A stretch of DNA of 64,000 nucleotides, taken from NCBI GenBank assembly GCA_029260495.1, contig JAJDDD010000006.1, positions 186,001 through 250,000 on the forward strand, in the 5' to 3' direction. Positions 17,777-26,887 of this stretch are shown piece after piece. The translations under genes and the position numbers were made by a program. Numbering within the stretch: the first letter of the stretch is position 1; each line of letters begins with the position of its first letter. The notes beneath the pieces were generated by a model. That model was not told the origin of the DNA and searched no databases. It saw only the letters and a program-made list of their open reading frames with translations. The stretch is from Phycisphaerales bacterium (GTDB lineage: Bacteria; Planctomycetota; Phycisphaerae; Phycisphaerales; UBA1924).

Positions 17777-20551
17777 ATGAGAGATATCAGTGCAAGCGGT
17801 GTCGGTGTGCGCGCAGCGAGCGTATCCAGCCTGTTTTTCTGGGCGTTGCTTGTCATGGCGCCGATCGCGGTTGGGCAGGTGGCGCCCGCGCCGGAAACGA
17901 CTGATGCAGCAAGCGAGGTTGAGCATTCAGAAACAAGTGCCTCAGCCGGAAGCCATCGTGAAGATGGCGGGCGACGGGTGGTTCGGGTCTTTGATTTTGA
18001 GTCGGATGAAGATTCGCTGTATGAAGTGCCTCGATACTGGGTGCGGGCGAGTCACGATCCGCCGCACCGGGAGCGGCTTGGGTTTCCAATCTGGAATCGC
18101 TCGAAAGCTGATAACACTGTGTCCGCGAGCGGAGATTGGTCGGTCAAACTTCCGACGCGCGGCGGCAGCGCTTCGCTGCGCCTGACCAGCGGGGTGATTC
18201 CAGCGATCCCTGGCGCGGACTATGTGATCGCAGCCAAGGTGCGCACGGAAGGAATCTTGACAGCGCGAGCGCAGCTGGCGGCGCGATTCCTGCGCACGTC
18301 CGCGGAGGGCGAGTCCGTGGTCGTCGGAGGGTCCGAATCGCGGGGGGCGCTGATCTTGACGGATGGAGACTGGGTGGAGACTTCAGTGAAGCTCAAAGGG
18401 GAGTTTCAAGAAGCGAACTGGATACAGATTGATCTGGAGTTGTTGCAGGCAGCGCAGCAGGGGGTGACGCCCGGCATGCACGAGTTGCTCTTGCCTGATG
18501 TTGATGGGGCGGCATGGTTTGATGACGTAGTTGTGTTTCAAACGCCGCGCGTCGAGCTTTCGATGGTTGGCGGACTGGGTGTGGTTGAGGCGCCGGAGCG
18601 ACCTGTGCTGGTGGTGCGGGCGCAGGATCTCACGGGTCAGAAACTGCGCGGCCTGATGCGCGTGTATGACATTGATGGTCGTCTGGAGGCAGAGCGCGAA
18701 GTGGATGTTTCCGCCGGGGGCAGACCGGTGCGCTGGACGCCGGAGCTCGATGGGTTTGGCTGGCGCCGCGCGACGCTTGAGACAACATCGGGTGGATATC
18801 TCGTCGCGACGCGCGAGGTAGAGTTCGTCTGGGCGCCGGCGCGAACGCTCGGGGCCGTCACGGAGCGAGGTCGGTTTGGAGTAATCGCGGAAGACGCACT
18901 GCCGAAGCATGCCCAGAGTGTTGCAGCAATGGTGAGGGCGATCGGCTCGGGCGCCACGCAGATTGGCCTGTGGCGGCGCGAGCTTTCAAAGGTGCAGATG
19001 AAGGTTTGGATCGAACAGATGAGCGACCTGGTCGAAGCGCTGCATGATGCGCGGCAGACGATTTCCTTTGCGCTCGCTGTGACGCCGGCGGAGATGGATC
19101 GAGAGTTGCAACTGGATCGGGTTGACGCTGCGGAGTTGTTGCGGGCGGATCTTGGCACCTGGCTCGCCTATGCGGAAGAAATGTTGGCGCGGTTCGGTCA
19201 GCGCGTGCGACGGTGGCAACTTGGAGCGACGGGAGACACTTCGCTCTTTAGCGATCTCGGCGCGATGGCGCGGGTGAGTGAGGTTGAATCGGCGCTCAGG
19301 CGGCAAGCGCCGGAGCCGGGTGTGGCGCTTCCCTGGAGCGCGGAGCTGGACACGGAAGCGCTTGCGGGGGCGCGATCACCGATCACATTAGTCGTGCCCT
19401 ACGCCGTGCAGGAGGATGGGATTGCTGATCTCTTGAGCTCACTGCCGAGCGGGTTGGATGTGACGCTTGTCGTCGAGCCGGCGCCGGCGGGTCTGTACGG
19501 TCGGCGCGCCAGCGTAGAGAGCTTGGCGCGGCGGATGATTCTCGCGTGGCGCGATCCGCCGGAACAGTTGGCGACGGTGCAGCCGTGGAGTGTGCGCGGC
19601 GACACGTTGGCGCCAGCGCCTGAACTGGCTGTTTTTCGCCAGCTTGTGGAGCGGCTTGGGAATCGACGGATTGTAGATGAGCTTCCGGTGGCCGACGGTG
19701 TCGTCGCGTTCGTTCTTGAAGGAGAGGGCGGGAGCGCGATCGCAGCGTGGAACGTGAGCGCAGAGCTGGAAGATGCAAAAATTGAAATGAATCTCGGATT
19801 GAGCAGCGTTCGCACGATCGACATCTTCGGGAACGAACATGAGATCGAGCAGGCCGGGGGTGTGCATCGAATCGCGCTGGGATCATCGCCGACATTTATT
19901 GAAGGAGTTGATGGAAGCCTGGCTCGTTTTCGCGCGAACGTGCGCATTGAGCCGGGTTTTATTTCATCGACGGCGCAGAAGCATGCGCTCAGTCTGGTCG
20001 TGACGAATCCGTGGCCGATTACACTGACCGGCCGGCTGCGGATTGCGGACCCGGAGTCGTGGACGATTACGCCGCGCGCCCACACAATTTCGCTCGCGCC
20101 GGGAGAAACGGGGCAGTTCCCATTCGAAGCGTCATTCGGTGTGGGCGAGGAGGCGGGGGATTTTGTGCTGGGGATTGAAGCAGAACTCACTGCGGACGAG
20201 GATTATGCGCCGATGCTCCTATCGCCGCGCCTTGAGATCGGGCTGGATGATGTCCAGCTCACCGCGAGCTACCGATTCGCACCGAGCGAAGACGGGGAAG
20301 GTGAGGATTTGATCGTATCGCTTGTGATTACGAATATAGGCGAGGGACCGGTGTCGCTCAGCGCCTATCTGGCGGCGCCGGAGTTTGCGCGCGAGCAAGC
20401 GCCGGTGAGCGCATTGGCGCCCGGACAGGCAGCGAGGAAAACATTTCGCCTGCGCGACGGCGCCGAGAAACTGCACGGGCAGCGCATTCGCGTGGGGTTG
20501 ATCGAATCTGACGGTCTGGGACGGCTGAATAAGACGATCAAGCTGCCTTGA
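17777..20551 (+). CDS. Large exported protein, carbohydrate-binding-like N-terminus, function unknown
   Basis: The protein has 924 residues. The N-terminus MRDISASGVGVRAASVSS then a hydrophobic core ending IAVGQ is a signal peptide. Residues of about 70-260 look like a jelly-roll carbohydrate-binding module closing with AAWFDDVVVFQTPRVEL. The middle (about 360-540) has alternating helices and strands (RFGVIAEDALPKHAQSVAAM, WLAYAEEMLARFGQRVRRWQL) like a TIM-barrel scaffold, but no catalytic pair could be assigned. Residues of about 700-924 form beta-sandwich domains (ALSLVVTNPWPITLTGRLRI). It may act on polysaccharide. It lies 70 bp behind the peptidase gene and is probably co-transcribed; it is convergent with the next gene. 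Confidence 0.65.
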   Translation: MRDISASGVGVRAASVSSLFFWALLVMAPIAVGQVAPAPETTDAASEVEHSETSASAGSHREDGGRRVVRVFDFESDEDSLYEVPRYWVRASHDPPHRERLGFPIWNRSKADNTVSASGDWSVKLPTRGGSASLRLTSGVIPAIPGADYVIAAKVRTEGILTARAQLAARFLRTSAEGESVVVGGSESRGALILTDGDWVETSVKLKGEFQEANWIQIDLELLQAAQQGVTPGMHELLLPDVDGAAWFDDVVVFQTPRVELSMVGGLGVVEAPERPVLVVRAQDLTGQKLRGLMRVYDIDGRLEAEREVDVSAGGRPVRWTPELDGFGWRRATLETTSGGYLVATREVEFVWAPARTLGAVTERGRFGVIAEDALPKHAQSVAAMVRAIGSGATQIGLWRRELSKVQMKVWIEQMSDLVEALHDARQTISFALAVTPAEMDRELQLDRVDAAELLRADLGTWLAYAEEMLARFGQRVRRWQLGATGDTSLFSDLGAMARVSEVESALRRQAPEPGVALPWSAELDTEALAGARSPITLVVPYAVQEDGIADLLSSLPSGLDVTLVVEPAPAGLYGRRASVESLARRMILAWRDPPEQLATVQPWSVRGDTLAPAPELAVFRQLVERLGNRRIVDELPVADGVVAFVLEGEGGSAIAAWNVSAELEDAKIEMNLGLSSVRTIDIFGNEHEIEQAGGVHRIALGSSPTFIEGVDGSLARFRANVRIEPGFISSTAQKHALSLVVTNPWPITLTGRLRIADPESWTITPRAHTISLAPGETGQFPFEASFGVGEEAGDFVLGIEAELTADEDYAPMLLSPRLEIGLDDVQLTASYRFAPSEDGEGEDLIVSLVITNIGEGPVSLSAYLAAPEFAREQAPVSALAPGQAARKTFRLRDGAEKLHGQRIRVGLIESDGLGRLNKTIKLP

Positions 20552-20599
20552 AATAGCGAAAAATCAAGCAGTATCCAAGCTGAGGCGCTGTGAAAATAT

Positions 20600-21805
20600 T
20601 TACGCACCGGGGCGCGTCGCAAGTTCGCAGAAGAGCTCGATGCCGACCGGGAGAGCGCTGTCGTTGAAGTCGAAGTTGGGCTGGTGAAGCATGGGAGGGG
20701 CGGTTTCGTTGTGAGGACACAAGCCGATCAGGAAGAAGCACGCCGGGATGTGCTTGCCGTAGTAGGCGAAGTCCTCGCCGCCCATGGAGGGATACTCGAG
20801 CACAGAGACGCGATCTTCGCCGAAGAGATCGCGTGCGGTGCTCAAGAAATGGTTCGTAAGTCCCGGATGGTTGTTGGTGACGGGATAACCCGGTGTCCAT
20901 TCGATAGCTGCGTGGCAACCGAGCGCTGCGGCGGTTTGCTGAATGAGCGTGTGGAAGCGATCACGGATGACTCTGCGTGTGTTGTCGTCGTGCGTGCGCA
21001 CGGTGCCGAGAAAATTCGCATGAGTTGGAATGACATTGTCAGCGTTCCCGGCGTGAATCGCAGCGACAGTGACAACTGCTTTGTCGCGCGGATCGACATT
21101 GCGCGCAACGATTGATTGAATCGCCGTGATGCAGTGAGCAGCACAGAGAACGGGGTCAGCAGAGAGATGAGGCCAGGCGGCGTGAGCGCCGACGCCTTCT
21201 ATTTTGACCTGAAACGTATCGACAGCGGCAAGCAGCGGGCCGGGGCGAGTGGCGACCTCACCGACCGTGAGCGTGGGCCAGCCATGCAGGCCGAAAATAC
21301 GGGAAGCGGGCGGGCCGATGATGGAGCCATCGAGCGCACCCTCCTGGCACATGCGGTCGCCGCCGCCGCCGCCTTCTTCTGCCGGCTGAAAGATCAAGGT
21401 GACGGGGTTGGGCCGATCATCGATTTGCGTCAGAACACGGGCGGCGCCGAGAAGCATCGCGGTGTGTCCATCGTGGCCGCACGCGTGCATGACGCCGGGC
21501 GTTCGGGAAGCATGATCAAGACCGGTTTCCTCGTGGATGGGCAGCGCGTCCATGTCGGCGCGCAGCGCGACAGCGTCGGCGCTGGGCGCCGCGCCGGGCG
21601 TGGCAGGAATGTGCGCGAGGACGCCTGTGCCTCCAGCGAGGTTGGGAACAAAGTCAATACTGAGCGCAGAGAGTTCGCGCTGGATGATCTGACTCGTGCG
21701 CACTTCCTGGTAGCCGAGCTCGGGGTTGGCGTGAAGATCGCGCCGAATGGACGTGAGTTCATCAAGCGAGTCATGGATCGGGTCGTGAAATCGTGTCTTG
21801 AGCAT
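20600..21805 (-). CDS. M20D-type amidohydrolase/metallopeptidase
   Basis: The protein has 401 residues, the usual length for the hippurate hydrolase/N-acyl-L-amino-acid amidohydrolase group. Motifs are LRADMDALP (82-89), HACGHDGH (107-114, with Cys109 and His111 as metal ligands), PAEEGGGGG (Glu143/Glu144), then a dimerisation domain and the closing motif MGGEDFAYY. It has no signal peptide, so it is cytoplasmic. It hydrolyses amide bonds of N-acyl or other amino-acid conjugates; the exact substrate cannot be read from sequence. It is last in a minus-strand run that starts with rimO. Confidence 0.9.
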   Translation of the reverse strand: MLKTRFHDPIHDSLDELTSIRRDLHANPELGYQEVRTSQIIQRELSALSIDFVPNLAGGTGVLAHIPATPGAAPSADAVALRADMDALPIHEETGLDHASRTPGVMHACGHDGHTAMLLGAARVLTQIDDRPNPVTLIFQPAEEGGGGGDRMCQEGALDGSIIGPPASRIFGLHGWPTLTVGEVATRPGPLLAAVDTFQVKIEGVGAHAAWPHLSADPVLCAAHCITAIQSIVARNVDPRDKAVVTVAAIHAGNADNVIPTHANFLGTVRTHDDNTRRVIRDRFHTLIQQTAAALGCHAAIEWTPGYPVTNNHPGLTNHFLSTARDLFGEDRVSVLEYPSMGGEDFAYYGKHIPACFFLIGLCPHNETAPPMLHQPNFDFNDSALPVGIELFCELATRPGA

Positions 21806-21940
21806 TGGAAGCAGCAGCCCTCTCTGGATCGAAACATCTCGAATTGTCCATGATAGCGGACCGGTGAGTCTGATGGCGTAGCGATTTCAGGTGGATAGTG
21901 CAGTCGGCGCGAGGCGGCGCAATCTGGGAGAAGCCGGCTG

Positions 21941-22465
21941 CTATTTGAGAGGGTGGAGCTTGCGCGCGGCGCGCTCACTATTCCAGCGAATGAATGCCGG
22001 GGGATGCTCTTTGATGAGCTTGATGAGCTGGCTGGCGGAGATGTTCAGCCGAATGGCCGGCGTGCGCGTCTCCCAGCCGGCGGCGGCGATCGCATCCAGG
22101 GCTTCTGCCAGGATGGCGGGGAAGTCATGATGGCGCGGATTGATCGCGATGCGACCACCCTTAACGCGCGAACGCCAGAGCGCCGAGCCAATCTCACCAA
22201 CCGGAGCCCCGACGCGATGTTCAACCGCGAGCGCAAGACGCAGGCGCCGGAGAGCGACGCGCTTGTTTTCTATCTGGCTGCGGCGTTCGCCGGCTCTTCC
22301 ACTGATGTTGGTGACTTTGTGTGTGAGTGTCACCTGGGTTTCGACTTTGTTGCGGTGTTGGCCGCCCGGGCCGCTGGTGCGCGCCCTGCCGAAATGACAC
22401 TGCGCAAGGAGATCCTCATCCGGAAGCGCAGCAGGATGGGAGTAGGTGTCCACGGCGCAGATCAT
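21941..22465 (-). CDS. Release-factor-like GGQ protein
   Basis: The protein has 174 residues. Near the N-terminus is TSGPGGQHRNKVETQVTLTH, the class I release factor GGQ loop (Gly-Gly-Gln) with the usual basic residues. Codon-recognition and N-terminal domains of RF1/RF2 are absent. The rest (RRSQIENKRVALRRLRLAL) is basic and helical and could enter the ribosome like ArfB/ICT1. Family knowledge suggests peptidyl-tRNA hydrolysis on stalled ribosomes; substrate choice is inferred. It starts 28 bp after tsaD ends, in the same direction. Confidence 0.8.
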   Translation of the reverse strand: MICAVDTYSHPAALPDEDLLAQCHFGRARTSGPGGQHRNKVETQVTLTHKVTNISGRAGERRSQIENKRVALRRLRLALAVEHRVGAPVGEIGSALWRSRVKGGRIAINPRHHDFPAILAEALDAIAAAGWETRTPAIRLNISASQLIKLIKEHPPAFIRWNSERAARKLHPLK

Positions 22466-22493
22466 AGGTTAGGCGCGAGATCGCTGACGTGCA

Positions 22494-23540
22494 TCAGTGC
22501 GCAGTGGTTGGGACGGCGTGAAGATGAAGGTCATCGATTTGACCGGCGCAAAGTTTGTGAACACCGATCGCTGCAATCATTGCGGCATTGTCAAGGCAAT
22601 ATTCGATTTCGGGAAGGCGAAGATCAAGGGTGTTGTCGCGCGCGAAGTTGGTGAGCTGGTCCCGAAGACGGGAGTTCGCGCTGACGCCACCGCCAACGAG
22701 GAGTGTGCGCGGCGGCTCGGGAAGGCTGGCGAGGGCGCGTTTGAGTTTGAAGATGACGGCGCCGATCGCAGCGCGCTGGAACGACGCGGCGATGTCGGCC
22801 TTTTCATTTTCAGTGAGGTCTTCATGGGAGCGGGTGAATGCAGCCGCTGCGCCTTTGCGCTGCGGGACGCCGCGAACAGCGTAGAGGACCGCTGTTTTCA
22901 GCCCTGAATAGGAAAAGTCGAGCGAGTCAGCGCCGAGCCGGCTGATAGGAAAATCATGAACGCGATCATCGCCCTGTTGCGCGAGCGCATCGAGGCGCGG
23001 GCCTCCGGGGTACGGGAGCGCGAGCATGGCAGCCACCTTGTCGTAAGCTTCGCCGACCGCGTCGTCGATGGTCGCGCCAAGTCGTGTCAGGCTCAGGAAG
23101 GAATCGCAGTGGTAGATGGACGTGTGGCCGCCCGAGACGACAAGCCCAAGCGCCGGAAAGTTCGGCTTCGGCGCATCCAGAGCGCCAGCGATGAGATGGG
23201 CGTGAACATGATCAACGCCAATGAGGGGCTTGCCCAGCGCCCACGCGAGCGCCTTGGCGGCGGCGACCCCCACAACAAGTGAACCAATCAATCCCGGGCG
23301 CGAGCCGACCGCGATCGCATCAATGTCAGCAAGCGCACTGTTCGCGTCGCGCAGCGCCGAGCGAATGACCGGGAGGATGCGTTCAACATGGGCCCGGCTG
23401 GCGATCTCAGGAACAACGCCGCCATACTCCGCATGGAGGTCTTCCTGGGAAGCGATGACATTTGAGCGCACGTTGAGTTCGCCATCAACAACGGCGGCGG
23501 CGGTTTCATCGCAGCTTGATTCGATTCCGAGAATGAGCAT
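22494..23540 (-). CDS. tsaD: tRNA N6-adenosine threonylcarbamoyltransferase
   Basis: The protein has 348 residues from the ATG at 23540 (MLILGIESSCDETAAA, the standard start of the family). An in-frame GTG at 23570 would add ten residues with no support. The metal-binding motif is HVHAH (His111, His115), and the ASKHA-fold glycine motifs VSGGHTS and LLVGGGVSAN are present. TsaD transfers the threonylcarbamoyl group to A37 of ANN-decoding tRNAs. The partner that makes the donor, Sua5/YrdC, is encoded at 35235-36194. It sits 38 bp behind rimO in an apparent operon. Confidence 0.95.
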   Translation of the reverse strand: MLILGIESSCDETAAAVVDGELNVRSNVIASQEDLHAEYGGVVPEIASRAHVERILPVIRSALRDANSALADIDAIAVGSRPGLIGSLVVGVAAAKALAWALGKPLIGVDHVHAHLIAGALDAPKPNFPALGLVVSGGHTSIYHCDSFLSLTRLGATIDDAVGEAYDKVAAMLALPYPGGPRLDALAQQGDDRVHDFPISRLGADSLDFSYSGLKTAVLYAVRGVPQRKGAAAAFTRSHEDLTENEKADIAASFQRAAIGAVIFKLKRALASLPEPPRTLLVGGGVSANSRLRDQLTNFARDNTLDLRLPEIEYCLDNAAMIAAIGVHKLCAGQIDDLHLHAVPTTAH

Positions 23541-23578
23541 GTCGCTGCGATTGTACGCGCCGCTGCGCACGGCGATAT

Positions 23579-25210
23579 TCAGCCGAGTATTGGCAGGCTT
23601 GTCTTGCGCTGAAGCTCTTCGGTCGGGCGGGCGATGAGGTCGTAGCCTTCAGCATCAACGATGGTGCAGCGGACGAGTTCGCCCGGGCTCAGGGGCTGGC
23701 GACTTTGCACGAAGATGACCGAGTCAACGCCCGGCGCCTGGAAGTAGGCGCGGCCTTCGTAAGCGTGCAGCGAGTTTCCCGCTGAAGAGGACGCCACATC
23801 CGTGTCATCAAGGGGCTCGATCGCAGCGTCGATGAGCACATCGAAGCGATTTCCGGTGTCTTCCGGATTCGTCGGATCAAAGGCCGCAGCAACGTAGGCA
23901 GCCTGATCGAAAGCGATGGATTGCTGAAGGGACATCAGCTCATGCTTGCGCCGAGCTTTGACTTCCTCGGGGACAGCGAGCGCGGGGTCTTGCTCCATCG
24001 TGCCGGCCGGCGTGCCGTCCTCGCGCGAATATTCAAAGACGCCCATCATGTCGAACCCTGCATCGACAAGAAAATCGAGCAGCTGCTTATGGTCGTCTTC
24101 GGTTTCGCCGGGGAAGCCTGTGATGAAGGTGGTTCGGATCGCGAGCCCCGGGATGCGCTCGCGAAGTTTTTGAATAAGCTCGCGCTGATGCGCAGCGCTT
24201 ACATTGCGGCGCATCGCGGTGAGCATGCGATCGGAAGCGTGCTGAAGCGGAATATCTATGTAGTTGGCGATGTGCGGAAGCTCAGCGATTGCGTCGATCA
24301 TCTCATCACTGAAGTTGGTGGGGTAGGCGTACATCAGCCGCCCCCAGCCGTGGCCGCCCGCGTGCTCTTCGATTGCGTTGTTGACAGCGCGGAGCAGCGC
24401 CGGAAGTCCCCCGCCGCCGGCATTGTCATGATTGAGTCCGAAGCCGATGTCATCGCCGAAACTGGTGGTGTCCTGGCCGATCAGGTTCAACTCGAAGGCG
24501 CCGTCGAGAAGCAGTTCGCGGGCCTCGCTGGCGATGGCGTCGATCGGCTTGGAGCGCATTTTTCCGCGGATCGAGGGAATGGTGCAGAAGGCGCAGTTCT
24601 GGTTGCAGCCTTCCGAGACGCGCAGGTACGCAAAGTGGCGCGGCGTGATGCGCAAACGCGCCGCGTCAGACTCAAAGTACCCCACTCCCTTGCCGTCCTT
24701 GCCCTGAACCGTAAGCCCGACGGTGTTCATGCCCCGATCCTGGGCAGCGAGCAACGCATTCGCGGTGATCCAGTAGGCCGGCTTGTCGGAGGCATCCGCA
24801 AGCGAGTTGCGATTCGGACGCGCCCCAGCGACCGCTTCAACAATGTGATCGCGATCAAAAACGCCGATGAGCGCATCAATGCCAGGCGCCCAGTCAAGAA
24901 TCCTGGCGCGATGGCGCTGCACAAGACAGCCTGCGACAATGACGCGCTTCAGCTCGCCTCGCTCCTTGCGCTCGAGGGCTTCGCTGATCACATCGAGCGA
25001 TTCCTGCTTGGACGCTTCAAGGAAGCCGCATGTGTTGATGACAATCGCGTCAGCGGGGGTATCCGCGGTGTCCAGAACGACAGCGAGCCCGGATTCCGCG
25101 AGGACGCCGAGCATTTTTTCCGAGTCAACCGTGTTCTTCGGGCAGCCAAGGCTGACGAAAGACACAGTGCGGATGTCAGATTGTGTGTTCTCACTGATCG
25201 TTGCGGGCAT
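23579..25210 (-). CDS. rimO: Ribosomal protein S12 methylthiotransferase
   Basis: The protein has 543 residues. The N-terminal methylthiotransferase domain has cluster ligands Cys23 (SLGCPKNTVDSE), Cys61 and Cys95; the radical SAM domain has Cys202/206/209 in GCNQNCAFC, followed by IPSIRGKMRS, the RimO signature; a TRAM domain lies at the C-terminus. SLGCPKN and GKMRS separate it from MiaB. It methylthiolates Asp89 of ribosomal protein S12. At 543 residues it is about 100 longer than the E. coli enzyme; extra residues occur in an insert around 130-185 and near the C-terminus. Confidence 0.95.
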   Translation of the reverse strand: MPATISENTQSDIRTVSFVSLGCPKNTVDSEKMLGVLAESGLAVVLDTADTPADAIVINTCGFLEASKQESLDVISEALERKERGELKRVIVAGCLVQRHRARILDWAPGIDALIGVFDRDHIVEAVAGARPNRNSLADASDKPAYWITANALLAAQDRGMNTVGLTVQGKDGKGVGYFESDAARLRITPRHFAYLRVSEGCNQNCAFCTIPSIRGKMRSKPIDAIASEARELLLDGAFELNLIGQDTTSFGDDIGFGLNHDNAGGGGLPALLRAVNNAIEEHAGGHGWGRLMYAYPTNFSDEMIDAIAELPHIANYIDIPLQHASDRMLTAMRRNVSAAHQRELIQKLRERIPGLAIRTTFITGFPGETEDDHKQLLDFLVDAGFDMMGVFEYSREDGTPAGTMEQDPALAVPEEVKARRKHELMSLQQSIAFDQAAYVAAAFDPTNPEDTGNRFDVLIDAAIEPLDDTDVASSSAGNSLHAYEGRAYFQAPGVDSVIFVQSRQPLSPGELVRCTIVDAEGYDLIARPTEELQRKTSLPILG

Positions 25211-25306
25211 AGTCTTTGGCCCGAAGGCGTGAAACGGAAAGGGTGATCGTACCGAAGTGTTTGGCTGGCGGCGAAAAAAACTGGAGATTCCTGCCCGAGC
25301 GGCGAT

Positions 25307-25583
25307 TCAGAGGGCGCAGACGCCCCAGGAGCCGAGAAGTTGGGCGAGATCGGCGCTGCCTACGGCGCCGGACCCGTCAAAATCCGCAGCTCCGTTGGCG
25401 CCCCAGGATCCGAGCAGCACAGTGAGTTCGTCTGAATAAATGTGCCCAAAGCTCCGGTGTAGCCGTTGAGCCCTGCTGAAGAGTGAATGTGGCAGCCTAG
25501 GCGGGCGGCGCCTGGACGCAGGCGGCGAGCGCAACTACAGCGAACGTTCTCACTACGAAGCAGCAGCGCATCGAGAGGCTCAT
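25307..25583 (-). pseudogene. Decayed dockerin protein gene: signal peptide, DNRLRE-like start and dockerin tail only
   Basis: An ATG at 25583 opens MSLSMRCCFVVRTFAVVALA then ACVQAPPA, a signal peptide, before a TAG at 25497-25499. Past the stop the same frame reads AATFTLQQG; one base later another frame reads GLNGYTGALGTFIQTNS. Together these resemble the opening of a DNRLRE-type domain. The sequence then switches to ELTVLLGSWG and a full EF-hand (DFDGSGAVGSADL) ending LLGSWGVCAL at 25307. So one stop, one frameshift and deletion of nearly the whole body can be read. It sits 23 bp behind the intact dockerin gene at 25606-26739. Confidence 0.7.
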
Positions 25584-25605
25584 TAATTTTCAGACATGTA
25601 GATGT

Positions 25606-26739
25606 CTAGCTGGGGCAAGGCCCCCAAGCGCCGAGCAAAACAGCCAGGTCGCCACTGATCACGAATCCATCGAAGTTGAAGTCCGGGTCGCAGGTTCCAG
25701 GGGGCGGCGGGCAGGGGCCCCAGGCGCCAAGCAGAATCGCGAGGTCCGCGCTGCCGACCAGGCCGTCATTGTTGAAGTCCCATGGGCATGGATCTGCCTG
25801 GCACTCATCCGGAATGCCATCCATCGGATCAACATCCAGCGAGAAACCGGAGGCGATGTCACATTCATCGGGAATGCTGTTGGTGTTGCAATCCAGACTG
25901 GTTCCACTGGTGATATCGTCCGCGTCATCGACGCCGTTGTTGTTGCAGTCCGGGAACGCATTGCAGTTAACCTGTCGGTAGTTGACGAACATGATCCAAT
26001 CGCCAGTCACGCCGACCAGGCAGGCGTCGAGCCAGCCGCCGGGAATCGCGAAGATGGCGTTGTTTCCGCCGAACTGACAGCCGTTCCCATCATGAACGGG
26101 CGCCGGCCCGGTGGGTGGGCTCGGGTTGAGCAGTCGCATACTGACGGTGAAGGGCCCGGAGTTGAGAACTCGATTGCCAGGCTCAGCGGTGATATCGAAA
26201 ACGTTAATGACGCCTTCCGTAAGGACAGGGCCGCCCACCGTGAACTGGGCAGCGCCGGGATTGGGGAGGCCCGCCGGGTAGATGCGCAGCGAATCTTCGA
26301 GCGATTGCAGGCCGTTCGGGGGAATCGAGCCCCAGCCGATGCCGATGGAAATAATCTCGATCGGGTAGTCGCCCGCCGGCGCATCTAAAATGACTGCAAC
26401 TTCCTCACCGGCGACAAAGCCCGGAACAGCCACAGCGCCTCCGCCGGTGAAGTGTTGCAACGGGCCGAGGTCCGGGCAGATGCCGCGGTAGGCAGAAAAG
26501 CCACTTTCAACAGTCGGCAGTTCACCGGCGATAGTGCGCGTCACGGGGGAAGAGAGCATGAAGACGTTTACGCCCAGCCGCTCGCTCACCGAACTGATCG
26601 CCGCTTCCTCGGCGGCCGTCACAAGGTCCTCGGGCGCGTCTTGCGCAGAGGCAGCCGCGCTGAAGACCAGCACAGGCGCGCACAGCAGAAAAGTGGCGGG
26701 TGAACTCTGAATACTTTTGCGTCGGCGATTGAACGTCAT
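25606..26739 (-). CDS. Secreted protein with type-3-like Ca repeats and GC-type dockerin
   Basis: The protein has 377 residues with a signal peptide (basic MTFNRRRKS start, cut after AAASA). The body (about 40-250) has no recognised enzyme motif and looks like a beta-sandwich that may be a protective or anchor domain. Next come DCNNNGVDDADDI and DCNTNSIPDECDI repeats, similar to thrombospondin type 3 calcium repeats. The tail is CPWDFNNDGLVGSADLA and DFNFDGFVISGDLA, ending LLGAWGPCPS. It is divergent from the VWA protein gene, with 148 bp between them. It is probably held at the cell surface or exported through the dockerin tail. Confidence 0.75.
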   Translation of the reverse strand: MTFNRRRKSIQSSPATFLLCAPVLVFSAAASAQDAPEDLVTAAEEAAISSVSERLGVNVFMLSSPVTRTIAGELPTVESGFSAYRGICPDLGPLQHFTGGGAVAVPGFVAGEEVAVILDAPAGDYPIEIISIGIGWGSIPPNGLQSLEDSLRIYPAGLPNPGAAQFTVGGPVLTEGVINVFDITAEPGNRVLNSGPFTVSMRLLNPSPPTGPAPVHDGNGCQFGGNNAIFAIPGGWLDACLVGVTGDWIMFVNYRQVNCNAFPDCNNNGVDDADDITSGTSLDCNTNSIPDECDIASGFSLDVDPMDGIPDECQADPCPWDFNNDGLVGSADLAILLGAWGPCPPPPGTCDPDFNFDGFVISGDLAVLLGAWGPCPS

Positions 26740-26887
26740 GGCGATCTCTTCCCTCGCTTGTCAGAACTGATTAATCGAAAGCCTCTGAAAGCCAATGTAT
26801 CGCCGACTCCCGCCTGAACCAAGGACAAAGAGCAGCTGAGAACCATCGAATCGTGTTCAGAGGGCCTCCGGAGCGTAAACTTGGGAT

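Noticed and set aside
21116-21853. 245-residue plus-strand open frame
   Set aside because: It is antisense to the M20 amidohydrolase and has no family motif.
23921-25246. 441-residue plus-strand open frame
   Set aside because: It is antisense to rimO, which has all cluster cysteines in frame.
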